DNA of 64,000 bases from Caballeronia sp. LZ062 (GCF_031450785.1 NZ_JARTWB010000002.1:1674001-1738000), one strand, 5' to 3'; numbered from the stretch's first letter, positions 8,420 through 17,917 are shown. Numbers and translations are program-made. Notes: generated by a model from the sequence alone, not told the origin.

Positions 8420-10324
8420 CTACGAAGCGTCGCGGGCGCGCTGCTGCTGCGCGTGCGCCGCGAGCCGCACCGCCGCGTTGGCCGCGCCGTAGCCGTCGTA
8501 GCCGCCGCGCCGCTCGATCACTTCCAGAAAGAACCGCTGATCGAGCTGCTCCGTGTAAGCGTGAAAGAACTCGCCGCCGCGTTCGTCGCGGTCGTAGAGG
8601 ATGTTGTGTTCGCGCATCGCGTCGATCTGCTCGTCCGGCAGGCCGTAGCGCGCCACGAGGTCGTCGTAGTAATTGCGCGGGATGCGCAGGAACCGGACGC
8701 CGTCCGCGGCGAGACGCGGAATAGCGTCGAAGATGTCAGGCGTGCTGAACGCGACATGGTTGAGCCCCGAGCCGCGATACGTCGAAAGCGATTCGGCGAC
8801 CGCCGTATAGCGATCCATCGACGCGTTGAGCGCAATGCGCACCGAGCCGTCGCGGCTTCGCACGGCGCGGCTGCGCACGAGGCCGTAGGGGTCCGGCACG
8901 AGCACGCTCGCTTCCGTCTCGAAGCCGAACGCGCTGCGGAAAAACAGCACCCACGTATCGAGCGCTTCGGCGGGCAGCGAAAGGCATACGTGGTCGATGC
9001 GCGCGAGCGGCCCGACTTCATACGGCCCGTCGATATCCGTCAGCACGAAATCCGATTCCCACAGCGTCGGCGCGCCGGGGGCTTCATCGACGAAATAGTC
9101 GAGGCTGCCGTCAGGCGACTGCACGCCCGGCACCACGCGCTCGTTCGGTCCCACGCGCCCCGAAAACGGCTTGGAGCCGTAAGCGGCGGCGCGCTCGAAT
9201 GCGCACTTCGCGTCATCGACATGAAACGCCGACGCGCACAGTGACAAGCCATGCTGCTGAAAAAACGCACTCGCGAACGAATCCGCTTCGGCGTTCAGCA
9301 CGATCGATCCTGCGCCGTGCCGGTACAGCGTCACGTCCTTTGACCGGTGCTTCCCCGCGAGCCGGAAGCCCAGCTTGCGCAGCCAGCCGGCGACGTGTTC
9401 GCGCGTGGTGTCGTCCACGGCGAATTCGAGGAACTGGAAGCCGATGTGCGCGGGCGGCGCGGGCGGATCGAAGAGTTCGGCGGGCGCGCGCTCGCCCATG
9501 ACCGCGCGCGTCTGCTCTTCGAGAAAGCGCAACGAGCGATGCCCGTCCGCCGCGGTGATCGCGGTCGGCGCGGCGCGAAAGCCGTCGTTGAAGATTTCGA
9601 GCGAAAGCGGCCCCGTGTAGCCCGCTTCGAGCACGCGCGCCGTGAAGCCCGCGACGTCGAACGCGCCCTGCCCCGGAAAACAGCGATAGTGGCGGCTCCA
9701 TTCGAGCACGTCCATCGAGAGCACGGGCGCATCGGCGATCTGCACGAACGCGATGCGATCGCCCGGAATCGCGGCAATCTCGTCGACCGAATCGACAATG
9801 GAAAGCGTATGGAAACTGTCGAGCACGAGGCCGAGATTCGGGTGATTCACCGCATCGACAAGCCGCCATGCGTGCTTGTACGAGCTGACGTGACGGCCCC
9901 ACGCGAGCGCCTCATAGCCGACGATCATGCCCGCTTCCCCGGCGAGGCGCGCGAACACGCCAAGTTGATCGACGATCAGCGCGTCGTTCGCAATGGTGTC
10001 CGGCGACACGTTGCTGCACGCGAGCATGCGGTTCGTGCCGAGTTCGTGCATCAGCTCGAACTTGCGCTTCGCGCGCTCGATGTTCTTCGCAAGCCGCTCG
10101 GGACTCACGCCTTCAAAGTCGCGGAACGGCTGGAACAGATAAATGGCGAGGCCCAGATCTTCGCAGAGACGCCGCACATCGGCGGGCGTGCCGTCGAAGT
10201 AAAGCAGGTCGTTCTCGAAGATCTCGACGCCGTCGAAGCCCGCCGCGCGGATCGCCTTCAGCTTTTCGACGAGCGTCCCGCTGATGGATACCGTCGCGAT
10301 GGATGTCGGGATGGAACGCGGCAT
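8420..10324 (-). CDS. quiC: 3-dehydroshikimate dehydratase (QuiC-like, fused VOC domain)
   Basis: A 634-residue two-domain enzyme. Residues 1-270 form an AP-endonuclease/xylose-isomerase-type TIM barrel with the metal-ligand set of bacterial dehydroshikimate dehydratases: Glu138, Asp169, Gln195, Glu243, plus His172 in LDSFH. Residues 300-620 are HPPD/glyoxalase-like (RIDHVCLSLP, LNHVAFSTPD, FFLEVIERRGG). It should convert 3-dehydroshikimate to protocatechuate in quinate/shikimate catabolism. ATG 10324 follows GGAGG; the frame extends 24 codons upstream without a better start. It is divergent from an AroE-like gene, which fits the same pathway. Confidence 0.9.
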   Translation of the reverse strand: MPRSIPTSIATVSISGTLVEKLKAIRAAGFDGVEIFENDLLYFDGTPADVRRLCEDLGLAIYLFQPFRDFEGVSPERLAKNIERAKRKFELMHELGTNRMLACSNVSPDTIANDALIVDQLGVFARLAGEAGMIVGYEALAWGRHVSSYKHAWRLVDAVNHPNLGLVLDSFHTLSIVDSVDEIAAIPGDRIAFVQIADAPVLSMDVLEWSRHYRCFPGQGAFDVAGFTARVLEAGYTGPLSLEIFNDGFRAAPTAITAADGHRSLRFLEEQTRAVMGERAPAELFDPPAPPAHIGFQFLEFAVDDTTREHVAGWLRKLGFRLAGKHRSKDVTLYRHGAGSIVLNAEADSFASAFFQQHGLSLCASAFHVDDAKCAFERAAAYGSKPFSGRVGPNERVVPGVQSPDGSLDYFVDEAPGAPTLWESDFVLTDIDGPYEVGPLARIDHVCLSLPAEALDTWVLFFRSAFGFETEASVLVPDPYGLVRSRAVRSRDGSVRIALNASMDRYTAVAESLSTYRGSGLNHVAFSTPDIFDAIPRLAADGVRFLRIPRNYYDDLVARYGLPDEQIDAMREHNILYDRDERGGEFFHAYTEQLDQRFFLEVIERRGGYDGYGAANAAVRLAAHAQQQRARDAS

Positions 10325-10423
10325 CGCTGCCTCCTCGTTGCATTCGTGCGTTTCGTTACGGGGTGGACCGTTAGAGTGTAGGCGCTCTGCACGCAATCCA
10401 CGTCATTATGTGCGAGGATAACA

Positions 10424-10445
10424 AACTAACCAGATGGTACAAAAT
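10424..10445. promoter_or_regulatory. possible TetR operator between quiC and aroE-like genes
   Basis: AACTAACCAGATGGTACAAAAT contains ACCA-GA-TGGT, an imperfect dyad in the 256-bp divergent intergenic region. The TetR gene ends just downstream of the aroE-like gene. The symmetry is short, so this is a weak call. Confidence 0.3.
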
Positions 10446-10580
10446 ACGTGAAAATACCGAACGACACGACTCGCGCACGCGCGCACACTGCGCATCTATC
10501 GCCGCACTGCAACATCGCGCCCTCTTTCACTGCTGTACGCTAGGTGCGAGCGTCTAGCCTCTTCTCGCGGGAGCACTCGC

Positions 10581-11444
10581 ATGACCAGCAAAACTTCGTA
10601 TCTGATCGGACTGATCGGCTCGGGCATCGCCGGATCGTTGACGCCCGCCATGCACGAACAGGAAGGCCGCGTGCTCGGGCTGAATTACGTGTATCGGCGC
10701 ATCGACCTGCAGGCGCTGAACCTCGATCCGTCCGCGCTTCCCGACCTGTTGATCGCCGCCGAACGCATGGGCTACGACGGCCTGAACATCACGTATCCTT
10801 GCAAGCAAAGCGTGATCCCATTGCTCGACGAACTGGACCCAGACGCCCGCGCGCTCGGCGCGGTGAACACAGTCGTGCTGAAGGACGGCAAGCGCATCGG
10901 CTACAACACGGACTGGTCGGGCTTTGCGCGCGCGTTCCAGCGCGGTTTGCCGAATGCGCCGCTCGGCCGCGTCGTGCAACTGGGCGCGGGCGGCGCGGGC
11001 GCGGCGGTCGCCCATGCGGCGCTCGTCATGGGGGCGAACGCGCTCACGCTCTTCGATTCCGATGAAGCCCGCGCATCGTCGCTCGCAGCGGAACTGGCGG
11101 CGCGCTTTCCGGATCGCGAAGTGACGAGCGGCGGCGACCTGCGCGAGACATTGCGCGCGGCGAACGGCCTCATTCACGCGACGCCGACCGGCATGGCGAA
11201 GCTGCCCGGCATGCCGTTGCCCGCCGAGTATCTGCACAAGGACTTGTGGGTCGCGGAGATCGTCTACTTCCCGCTCGAGACCGAATTGCTGAAGACGGCG
11301 AAGGCGCTGGGCTGCCGCACAGTGAGTGGCGGCGGCATGGCGGTGTGTCAGGCGGTGGATGCGCTGCGCATTTTCACGGGACGCGAGCCGGACGCCGAGC
11401 GCATGTTCGCGCACTTCCAGACTCTGCTGAACGCGGACGCCTAG
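10581..11444 (+). CDS. aroE: shikimate/quinate dehydrogenase, AroE family
   Basis: A 287-residue AroE-family enzyme. The substrate domain has Lys75 in NITYPCKQ and Asp111 in NTDW, the catalytic pair of this family, and the Rossmann loop GAGGAG is at residues 135-140. The region just after it (LFDSDEARA) contains Asp and lacks the basic residues typical of NADP-specific AroE, which hints at NAD use and a catabolic role. It is divergent from the QuiC-like dehydratase, so it probably oxidises shikimate or quinate rather than serving aromatic biosynthesis. ATG 10581 follows GGGAGC. Confidence 0.85.
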   Translation: MTSKTSYLIGLIGSGIAGSLTPAMHEQEGRVLGLNYVYRRIDLQALNLDPSALPDLLIAAERMGYDGLNITYPCKQSVIPLLDELDPDARALGAVNTVVLKDGKRIGYNTDWSGFARAFQRGLPNAPLGRVVQLGAGGAGAAVAHAALVMGANALTLFDSDEARASSLAAELAARFPDREVTSGGDLRETLRAANGLIHATPTGMAKLPGMPLPAEYLHKDLWVAEIVYFPLETELLKTAKALGCRTVSGGGMAVCQAVDALRIFTGREPDAERMFAHFQTLLNADA

Positions 11445-11458
11445 CCGCACGCGCTCAT

Positions 11459-11494
11459 GAAAAAACGGCGGCCTCGCAAAAGAGCCGCCGTTTT
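11459..11494. terminator. bidirectional terminator between aroE-like and TetR genes
   Basis: AAAACGGCGGC (11462-11472) pairs with GCCGCCGTTTT (11484-11494). A-tract and T-tract lie on opposite sides, so it can end both convergent transcripts. Confidence 0.85.
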
Positions 11495-11496
11495 AA

Positions 11497-12198
11497 TTAG
11501 TCTTCGCGCCGCATGTAGCAGAGCACCGCCTCGACGATCATCTCGCGATGCCGCGCCCGCGAACGCGGCCCCGACGGATCGCGCCCGAACGCCGCGCTCC
11601 ACGTATGGCGATTCGCCACGCGATGAAAGCAGAACGCGCTGATCATCAGATGCAGGTCGAGCGGATCGACGTCATCGCGAAAGCGGCCTGCCGCGACGCC
11701 ACGCGCGATGAGATCTTCGATGGTCTTGACGACCGTGGCATTGCGCGACTTGAAGGTCTTCGACTGCTCGATGTACTTCGCGCCGTGCACGTTCTCGATG
11801 GTCACGAGGCGCACGAAATCGCGATGTTTGTCGTGGTAATCGAACGTGAAGCCCACGAACTCGCGCAGCGCCTGTTCGGGGTCCATCTCCGCGAGGTTCA
11901 GTTCCTGTTCCAGCGCGCGAATGTCGCCGTAGACCTGTTCCAGCACCGCCTCGTACAGCCCTTCCTTGCTGCCGAAGTAGTAGTACAGCATGCGCTTCGT
12001 GGTGTTGGTACGCTCGGCGATGGCATCGACACGCGCGCCCGTGAGACCCATCGCCGAGAACTCCTGCGTGGCGATGTCCAGAATGTTGCGCTTCGTCTCA
12101 AGAGGATCGTACTTGCGCCGCCCTTCGGGCGCCGCCGGCGCGGACGCAGCACTGGCGGCCTTGTTCGCATCGCTGGCGGCCTTGCTTGCTTTTTTCAT
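11497..12198 (-). CDS. TetR-family transcriptional regulator
   Basis: A 233-residue repressor. After a low-complexity Ala/Lys-rich start (residues 1-30) comes the TetR helix-turn-helix (ILDIATQEFSAMGLTGARVD, then TKRMLYYYFGSKEGLY) and a helical ligand domain. It is convergent with the aroE-like gene and is the only local candidate regulator of the quiC/aroE divergent promoter. The ligand is unknown, perhaps a shikimate-pathway intermediate (inference). Confidence 0.9.
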   Translation of the reverse strand: MKKASKAASDANKAASAASAPAAPEGRRKYDPLETKRNILDIATQEFSAMGLTGARVDAIAERTNTTKRMLYYYFGSKEGLYEAVLEQVYGDIRALEQELNLAEMDPEQALREFVGFTFDYHDKHRDFVRLVTIENVHGAKYIEQSKTFKSRNATVVKTIEDLIARGVAAGRFRDDVDPLDLHLMISAFCFHRVANRHTWSAAFGRDPSGPRSRARHREMIVEAVLCYMRRED

Positions 12199-12302
12199 TT
12201 TTGCGTCTGAGAACGGCGTTGGGAAACGATTCTAGCATGGGGGTCAGCGCGTTCTTTGCTCAGGAAAGCCCTGCTTTGAACGGCTTCATCTATACTTTTC
12301 CG

Positions 12303-12737
12303 ATGCCCTATTTCCCCTGTTCCCTCAGCCGATTGCTTTCATCGCGCGTGCCGCATTTGCGCCTTCGCGCCGCGTCTCTCGCCTTCTTTTGCGTGGCCGC
12401 GTCGGCGCAAGCGCAGCTTCCGCCCGGTCATCCATCGAGGCCGCAACTGCTCGCTGCCGAAGGCGTCATGACGAGCGCGAACATCGCGCGCGGCGCGGCG
12501 GATATCTGTCATATCGATGCGGCCAAAGTCGCGCGGTTCAAGGACGCCGCGCGGGCCAACTTCGCCGATGCGCCGGACTTCGACGCCGAGTGGACGCTCG
12601 GCTACCGCCAGGCGCAGGCAACCGTGGACCGCTTCGACAAGCTGAAGGCGAGCAATCCCGCGGAGTACAAGAAGGAAATCGACGAGGCTTGTCCCGCGCT
12701 CACCCGCGGTATCGACGAAGTCACAGCGCCGCAGTAG
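12303..12737 (+). CDS. exported protein of unknown function (144 aa)
   Basis: An N-terminal signal peptide ends at AQA before QLPPGHP (near residue 39). The mature part is about 105 residues, helical, with Cys residues in AADICHID and EACPAL that could form a disulfide. The GYRQAQATVDRFDKLKASNP segment looks like a genuine coding sequence. The open frame extends upstream, but ATG 12303 gives a normal signal peptide. No known family recognised. Confidence 0.6.
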   Translation: MPYFPCSLSRLLSSRVPHLRLRAASLAFFCVAASAQAQLPPGHPSRPQLLAAEGVMTSANIARGAADICHIDAAKVARFKDAARANFADAPDFDAEWTLGYRQAQATVDRFDKLKASNPAEYKKEIDEACPALTRGIDEVTAPQ

Positions 12738-12752
12738 CGCGATGCCGCTGCC

Positions 12753-14240
12753 TCACGCGTCTTCGCCCGACCCCTGCGCATACTGCCGGCGCTTGTCGGC
12801 GTACATCGCCGCGTCGGCGCGTTGCAGCATCGCTTCGAGACGCTCGCCGTCCTGCATGGTGGCCGCGCCCATCGCGAAGCTCAACGGCATGCCCGAGTAG
12901 AACTGGTTGTTCACTTCGAGCAACTGGCGAATGCTGTCCATGACCGTGTCGCCGCCGCGCTCGTCGGTGCCGGGCAGCAGCACCATGAATTCGTCGCCGC
13001 CAATGCGCGCCGCGTGATACGGCTTCTCTATCGCCTTGCCGAGCACTTCGCCCGCGCGCCGCAAGAGCGCGTCGCCCGCCGCGTGACCCAGCTGATCGTT
13101 CACGCCCTTGAGTCCGTTCACATCCACGGCGATGGCCGTCACCGGAAACGGCCCTTTGCGCTCCAGCCGGTTGATTTCGTCGTCATAGAACGAGCGGTTC
13201 TTCAGTTTCGTGAGCACGTCGTGCTTGCCGAGAAACTCCAGGTACGCTTCGGCTTTCTTGCGCGCGGTGATGTCCGTCAGCGCGACGAGCACCAGATCCC
13301 ACCCTGCCTCGTGGCCGGGAAAGACGGAGAACTGGAGATGCACGTGCACCTCGTTGCCGTCGAGCGAATAGTTGACCACTTCGCGCTGATGAAAGAGCTT
13401 GTGCTCCCACAGGTCGATAAGCTGCTCCTGAAAGTGCTGCCGCATGTCGTCGCGGAAGATTTCGGGCAAGCGCGCGAGCAGCGTCGCCTTGTCGGGCGCG
13501 GCGAACATGCGCAACGTGTGCTGGTTCACGTCGAGAACGTGAATCTCCTGCATGCAGCGTTCGACGAATTCCGGATGCACGCTCACGAAGGTGCGGAAGT
13601 CGACAATGCCGCGCTCGCGCACGTCGTCCAGGAGCGTCTTCACCGCACTGAAGTTCTCCACCCACAGCGACACCGGCGAATGCTCGAAGAGACCGCGTGC
13701 GTAGCGCTCGCTCTGCGTGGCCTTGCGGCGCACGGTCTCGAGTTCGGTGATGTCCTCGATGGTCACAAGCACGCGGCTCCACGTGTCCTCGTGACCCGGC
13801 AGAATCACGGCTTTGAGCAGCACGTCGAGGCGCCGGCCGTCGAGCGTGTAATTGACAGTCTGGCTCACGAAGCGCTGCTTGCCCGACCAGAGTTGTTCGA
13901 GTTCGTCGACGTGCGTGGTGAGCATGTCGTCGCGAAACACGCGCCCGAGGTTCTGCACGAGATGGTCGATCTCGCGCGCGCCGAAGAGCGACAGCGTGCG
14001 CTGATTCACCTTCACGACGCGGATGAGCGACGAGCACTCGGCGATGCGCGAGGCGTCTTTCGCGAGAAACGCGCGCAGATCGGTGACGCCCGCCTCGCGC
14101 CAGCGGTCGAACTGTTCGCGCACGCCGCTAAAGTCTTCGAGCCAGAGCGAAACGGGCGCAAGATCGAACATGTCGGCGGCGTCTTCGTGCGTGGGTGCCG
14201 GCGTGAACTGTCCAGCGGCGCGGCGCGGGTCGTTTGGCAT
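12753..14240 (-). CDS. diguanylate cyclase with two tandem PAS repeats
   Basis: A 495-residue soluble GGDEF protein. Two PAS-type repeats follow each other with an exact 160-residue period (APVSLWLEDFS at about 28 and SPVSLWVENFS at about 188; VNQRTL at 78 and VNQHTL at 238). The GGDEF domain (about 335-490) has an intact GGDEF at 414-418, so it should make c-di-GMP. No RxxD inhibitory site is seen upstream of it. ATG 14240 follows GAGAGGAAA; an ATG ten codons upstream is less well placed. Signal unknown. Confidence 0.9.
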   Translation of the reverse strand: MPNDPRRAAGQFTPAPTHEDAADMFDLAPVSLWLEDFSGVREQFDRWREAGVTDLRAFLAKDASRIAECSSLIRVVKVNQRTLSLFGAREIDHLVQNLGRVFRDDMLTTHVDELEQLWSGKQRFVSQTVNYTLDGRRLDVLLKAVILPGHEDTWSRVLVTIEDITELETVRRKATQSERYARGLFEHSPVSLWVENFSAVKTLLDDVRERGIVDFRTFVSVHPEFVERCMQEIHVLDVNQHTLRMFAAPDKATLLARLPEIFRDDMRQHFQEQLIDLWEHKLFHQREVVNYSLDGNEVHVHLQFSVFPGHEAGWDLVLVALTDITARKKAEAYLEFLGKHDVLTKLKNRSFYDDEINRLERKGPFPVTAIAVDVNGLKGVNDQLGHAAGDALLRRAGEVLGKAIEKPYHAARIGGDEFMVLLPGTDERGGDTVMDSIRQLLEVNNQFYSGMPLSFAMGAATMQDGERLEAMLQRADAAMYADKRRQYAQGSGEDA

Positions 14241-14536
14241 CGTTTTCCTCTCGGCTCGCGCCGTCGTCATGGCGCTTTCTCGGGCTGCGAGTCTATCTCA
14301 ATATCGCAGCGCGCCATATTTCCGCGCCTGGCGCGCGGACCTTGGAATGCGCCGGTGGAATTCGGGGGCGGATGCTACACTCAACGCGCTCCCCCGCGCG
14401 TGCGTCGGGCTCCCGCTGCGCTCTGTGGCTCCCTCGAGCTTCCATCGCGGGCACATTCGCTGCGACGCTTCGCGCATCGAACGAGCGCCGCGCGATGCGG
14501 GGCACGCTCCATCGCTTACAAGGAGGCACGATTCTC

Positions 14537-15040
14537 ATGGCTGATTTCCGTATCTGGTCCGACGAATTTCCGGCGAACGGTTTCATGACCCGCGCGCAGG
14601 AACTCGACATGCAGGCGTTCGGCACGGCCGGCGACAACCTCTCTCCCGCGCTCCAATGGGAAGACCCGCCCGCCGACACCAAGAGCTTCGCGCTCACCGT
14701 CTACGACCCCGACGCGCCCACGGGCAGCGGCTTCTGGCACTGGGTCGTCGTCAACATCCCGGCCGATGTCCGCGCACTGCCGCGCAACGCGGGCAAGGCG
14801 GACGGCAGCCTGCTGCCCGCGGGCGCTCTGCAGCTTCGCAACGACTACGGCACGGTTGGCTTCGGCGGGGCGGCGCCGCCGCGCGGCGACAAGCCGCATC
14901 GCTATATCTTTCGCATTCACGCGCTGCAGGCCGAAAAGCTGCCGCTCGATCCGAACGCGACCAACGCGGTCGCGCGCTTCATGACGCATCTGAACGAGAT
15001 CGATTCGGCGACGTACACGGGTCTCTACGAACTGAAGTAA
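14537..15040 (+). CDS. YbhB/YbcL-type PEBP protein
   Basis: A 167-residue phosphatidylethanolamine-binding/Raf-kinase-inhibitor-like protein. The hallmark segment DPDAPTGSGFWHWVVVNIP and the later GGAAPPRGDKPHRY form the anion-binding pocket in this family. Its bacterial role is poorly defined. AAGGAGG precedes ATG 14537; upstream codons in the open frame are not protein-like. No signal peptide, so it is cytoplasmic. Confidence 0.88.
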   Translation: MADFRIWSDEFPANGFMTRAQELDMQAFGTAGDNLSPALQWEDPPADTKSFALTVYDPDAPTGSGFWHWVVVNIPADVRALPRNAGKADGSLLPAGALQLRNDYGTVGFGGAAPPRGDKPHRYIFRIHALQAEKLPLDPNATNAVARFMTHLNEIDSATYTGLYELK

Positions 15041-15155
15041 CGCGCGGGTGGCGGGCGAGCCGGGCCGCGCAAGGCGCGCGGCCGCCGCATCCGCCACAAG
15101 CGAATTGAAAACGGCGCGTCATACAATGCGCCGCCTCGCCACTGAACGTCCATTG

Positions 15156-16523
15156 ATGGATTCCGACCAAGGCCTTCCGCTTCCCCAACGCTACTGGGCG
15201 ATTGCCGTCGTCGCGCTCGGCATCACGCTCGCGGTGCTCGACGGCGCCATCGCCAACGTCGCGCTGCCGACCATCGCGCGCAATCTGTCCGCGACGCCCG
15301 CATCGTCCATCTGGGTCGTCAACGCGTACCAGCTCGCCGTCACCATCTCTCTCTTGCCGCTCGCCTCGCTCGGCGACCGGATCGGCTACCGGCGCGTCTA
15401 TCTCGGCGGCCTCGCCCTCTTCACCATCTCGTCGCTCGGTTGCGCGCTGTCCGGTTCGCTCGTCGCGCTCACGATCACGCGCGTCGTCCAGGGCTTCGGC
15501 GCGGCGGGAATCATGAGCGTGAATACGGCCATCGTCCGCATGATTTATCCGCAGAAGCAGCTCGGGCGCGGCGTGAGCATCAACGCCACCGTCGTCGCGA
15601 TTTCGTCGGTGATCGGTCCGACCGTCGCTTCGGGCGTGCTGTCCGTCGCGTCGTGGCCGTGGCTTTTCGCGATCAATGTGCCCATCGGTGTCGTTGCGCT
15701 CGCCATCGGCATGAAGGCGCTGCCGCGCACGCCCGGGCACCGGCAGCCGTACGACTACGTGAGCGCGGTGCTCAACGCGCTGTTCTTCGGCATCGCGATC
15801 GTCGCGGTGGACGGTCTCGGGCACGGCGAGCATCGCCCGTTCGTGATCGGCGAGTTCATCGTGACGGGCGTCATCGGCTACATCTTCGTGCGGCGGCAAC
15901 TGACGCAAAGCGCGCCGCTCTTGCCCGTCGATCTGCTGCGCATTCCGGTGTTCGCGTTGTCCATCGGCACGTCGGTGTGTTCGTTCTGCGCGCAGATGCT
16001 CGCCTTCGTTTCGCTGCCTTTCCTGCTTCAGGACACCTTCGGCATGAGTCAGGTCCAGACCGGCTTTCTGATGACGCCGTGGCCGCTCGTGATCGTGTTC
16101 GTCGCGCCGCTCGCCGGCATGCTCTCCGACCGCTATCCGGCCGGATTGCTGGGCGGCATCGGGCTCGCGGTGCTGACCGTGGGCCTCGTGCTGCTCGCCA
16201 CCGTCGGCGCGCATCCGGGCGCGTTCGATATCTCCTGGCGCATGGCCGTGTGCGGGCTCGGCTTCGGCCTGTTTCAGTCGCCGAACAATCGGCAGATGCT
16301 CTCGTCCGCGCCGCGTCATCGCAGCGGCGGCGCGAGCGGCATGCTCGGCACTGCGCGCCTGACCGGACAAACGCTCGGCGCCGCGCTCGTGGCGCTGATC
16401 TTCGGCGTGGAGCCGCATCGCGGGCCGCTGATTGCGCTCGCGGTCGCGGCGGCGTTTTCGGCGGCGGCGGCCGTCGTCAGCATGCTGCGGCTTGCCGGCA
16501 AGCGCAGCGTCGAAGCCGCGTGA
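15156..16523 (+). CDS. MFS drug/proton antiporter, DHA2 (EmrB/QacA) type
   Basis: A 455-residue inner-membrane transporter with about 14 hydrophobic segments. The DHA2 signature is visible: LDGAIANVALPTIARNL in helix 1, the GDRIGYRRVYL loop between helices 2 and 3, and a later GPTVASGVL motif-C-like stretch. It probably exports a toxic compound or drug by proton antiport. The start is uncertain: ATG 15156 fits the family, and ATG 15126 is possible. No adaptor or outer-membrane partner lies nearby. Confidence 0.88.
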   Translation: MDSDQGLPLPQRYWAIAVVALGITLAVLDGAIANVALPTIARNLSATPASSIWVVNAYQLAVTISLLPLASLGDRIGYRRVYLGGLALFTISSLGCALSGSLVALTITRVVQGFGAAGIMSVNTAIVRMIYPQKQLGRGVSINATVVAISSVIGPTVASGVLSVASWPWLFAINVPIGVVALAIGMKALPRTPGHRQPYDYVSAVLNALFFGIAIVAVDGLGHGEHRPFVIGEFIVTGVIGYIFVRRQLTQSAPLLPVDLLRIPVFALSIGTSVCSFCAQMLAFVSLPFLLQDTFGMSQVQTGFLMTPWPLVIVFVAPLAGMLSDRYPAGLLGGIGLAVLTVGLVLLATVGAHPGAFDISWRMAVCGLGFGLFQSPNNRQMLSSAPRHRSGGASGMLGTARLTGQTLGAALVALIFGVEPHRGPLIALAVAAAFSAAAAVVSMLRLAGKRSVEAA

Positions 16524-16694
16524 GAAGCGGAAATAGAAGCGGCCCGGCCGCCGCTCATCACGCCGGCTTCTGCATTCATCCGAGGCAATAAGCCGACCAA
16601 CTGGGCACATCCCTTGCTCTTCGTTTCGGACGTGAATCCGCGCATGTGTCCAATGCGCGACCATCCGAAAACGAGCAACGAAAGGAGTGTGTTC

Positions 16695-17246
16695 ATGGCG
16701 ATTTCCCTCAACGGCTTCAAGGTAGCGATCCTCGCCGTCGACGGTTTCGAGCAGGCCGAGCTCGTCGAGCCGCAGCGCGCGCTGAAGGAAGCCGGCGCCC
16801 AGGTCGACGTCATTTCGCAGAAGCCCGGCCAGATCCAGGGTTTCAAGCACGTCGACAAGGGCGACGCAGTGGAGGTGGACCGCACGCTCGACGAAGCGAC
16901 CGCCGCCGACTACGACGGCGTCGTGCTGCCAGGCGGCGTGGTGAACGGTGACGCCATCCGCCTCGACGCGAAAGCGCAGGCCTTCGTCAAGGAAGCCGAT
17001 CAGGCGAAGAAGCCGCTCGCCGTCATCTGCCACGGCGGCTGGCTGCCGATCTCGGCGGGCATCGTCGCGGGCCGCACCATGACGAGCTGGCCGAGCCTTC
17101 AGGACGATGTGCGCAACGCGGGCGGCACGTGGGTCGATCAGGAAGTGCAGATCGACGGCAATCTCATCACGAGCCGCAAGCCGGACGACCTGCCTGCCTT
17201 CAATCAGGCGCTGATCGAGGCGCTCGCAAAGGCGCGCGCTGCCTGA
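16695..17246 (+). CDS. DJ-1/PfpI-family protein
   Basis: A 183-residue class I glutamine amidotransferase-like protein. The nucleophile elbow is AVICHGGW with Cys near residue 116, and an early Glu (GFEQAELV) supports it, as in PfpI/YajL/DJ-1. Relatives act as deglycases, chaperones or proteases under stress; the activity here is not resolved. AAAGGAG precedes ATG 16695. The stop abuts the open frame of the DUF4142 gene, and the two are probably co-transcribed. Confidence 0.88.
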   Translation: MAISLNGFKVAILAVDGFEQAELVEPQRALKEAGAQVDVISQKPGQIQGFKHVDKGDAVEVDRTLDEATAADYDGVVLPGGVVNGDAIRLDAKAQAFVKEADQAKKPLAVICHGGWLPISAGIVAGRTMTSWPSLQDDVRNAGGTWVDQEVQIDGNLITSRKPDDLPAFNQALIEALAKARAA

Positions 17247-17282
17247 ATGCGCCGGCTCGACATGCGAACCGGAGCGACGCCG

Positions 17283-17834
17283 ATGCCACGCGCCAGCCGT
17301 TTCATCGCCCTTCTACTCGCGGCCTGCGCCACGTTCGCGCAAGCCCAGACCGAAGACGCCGCGAGCGCCGGCACGCCTGCGAACGCGCCGCAATCGCAAA
17401 AGCTGTCCGCGACCGACCAGCAGTTCATTCAGGACGCCGGAACCGCGGGCGCGACCGAGATCGCGGCGAGCAAGCTGGCGCTCACGCGCTCGGGCGACAA
17501 GCAGGTGAAGGACTTCGCACAGCGAATGATCGCGGACCACGCGAAGCTCGCGCGCAATCTCGATGTGATCGCGAAGCGTCACGGCATTACGTCGCCGCCG
17601 AGCGCGGATTCGTCCGTCACCGGCAGTCTGCAAAATCTCCAGGGGGCCGAGTTCGACAAGGCCTATATTGAGAAAGTCGCGCTGGCCGCGCATCAGAAGG
17701 CGGTCGAGCTGTTCGCGAACGAGAGCGAAAAAGGCAACGATGCCGCGTTGAAGGCGGCGGCGGCGAAGGCACTGCCGATCCTCCGTCACCACTACGCAAT
17801 GGCACAACAACTAGCCAAGGCGAAGGCGTCATGA
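17283..17834 (+). CDS. exported DUF4142-family protein
   Basis: A 183-residue periplasmic protein. The signal peptide is MPRASRFIALLLAACATFAQA. The rest is a four-helix, ferritin-like DUF4142 domain (SATDQQFIQDAGTAGATEI, DFAQRMIADHAKL, ALPILRHHYAMAQQLAK). ATG 17283 was chosen because GGAG lies 8 nt upstream and it gives a clean signal peptide; in-frame ATGs at 17247 and 17262 also exist. The molecular role of DUF4142 is unknown, and members are often stress-linked. Confidence 0.82.
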   Translation: MPRASRFIALLLAACATFAQAQTEDAASAGTPANAPQSQKLSATDQQFIQDAGTAGATEIAASKLALTRSGDKQVKDFAQRMIADHAKLARNLDVIAKRHGITSPPSADSSVTGSLQNLQGAEFDKAYIEKVALAAHQKAVELFANESEKGNDAALKAAAAKALPILRHHYAMAQQLAKAKAS

Positions 17835-17917
17835 GCGCCGGGCACCTTCTCGACCGCGCGGACGCCCTGTTCGTTCGCGCGTCCGCCGGCCCCCGTCCGG
17901 CTTATGAGGACTCGACC

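Noticed and set aside
14979..17033. Very long reverse open frame (about 680 codons)
   Set aside because: It is antisense to the DHA2 pump and the DJ-1 gene, is extremely Arg/His/Asp-rich and has no domain. It is a GC-rich shadow frame.
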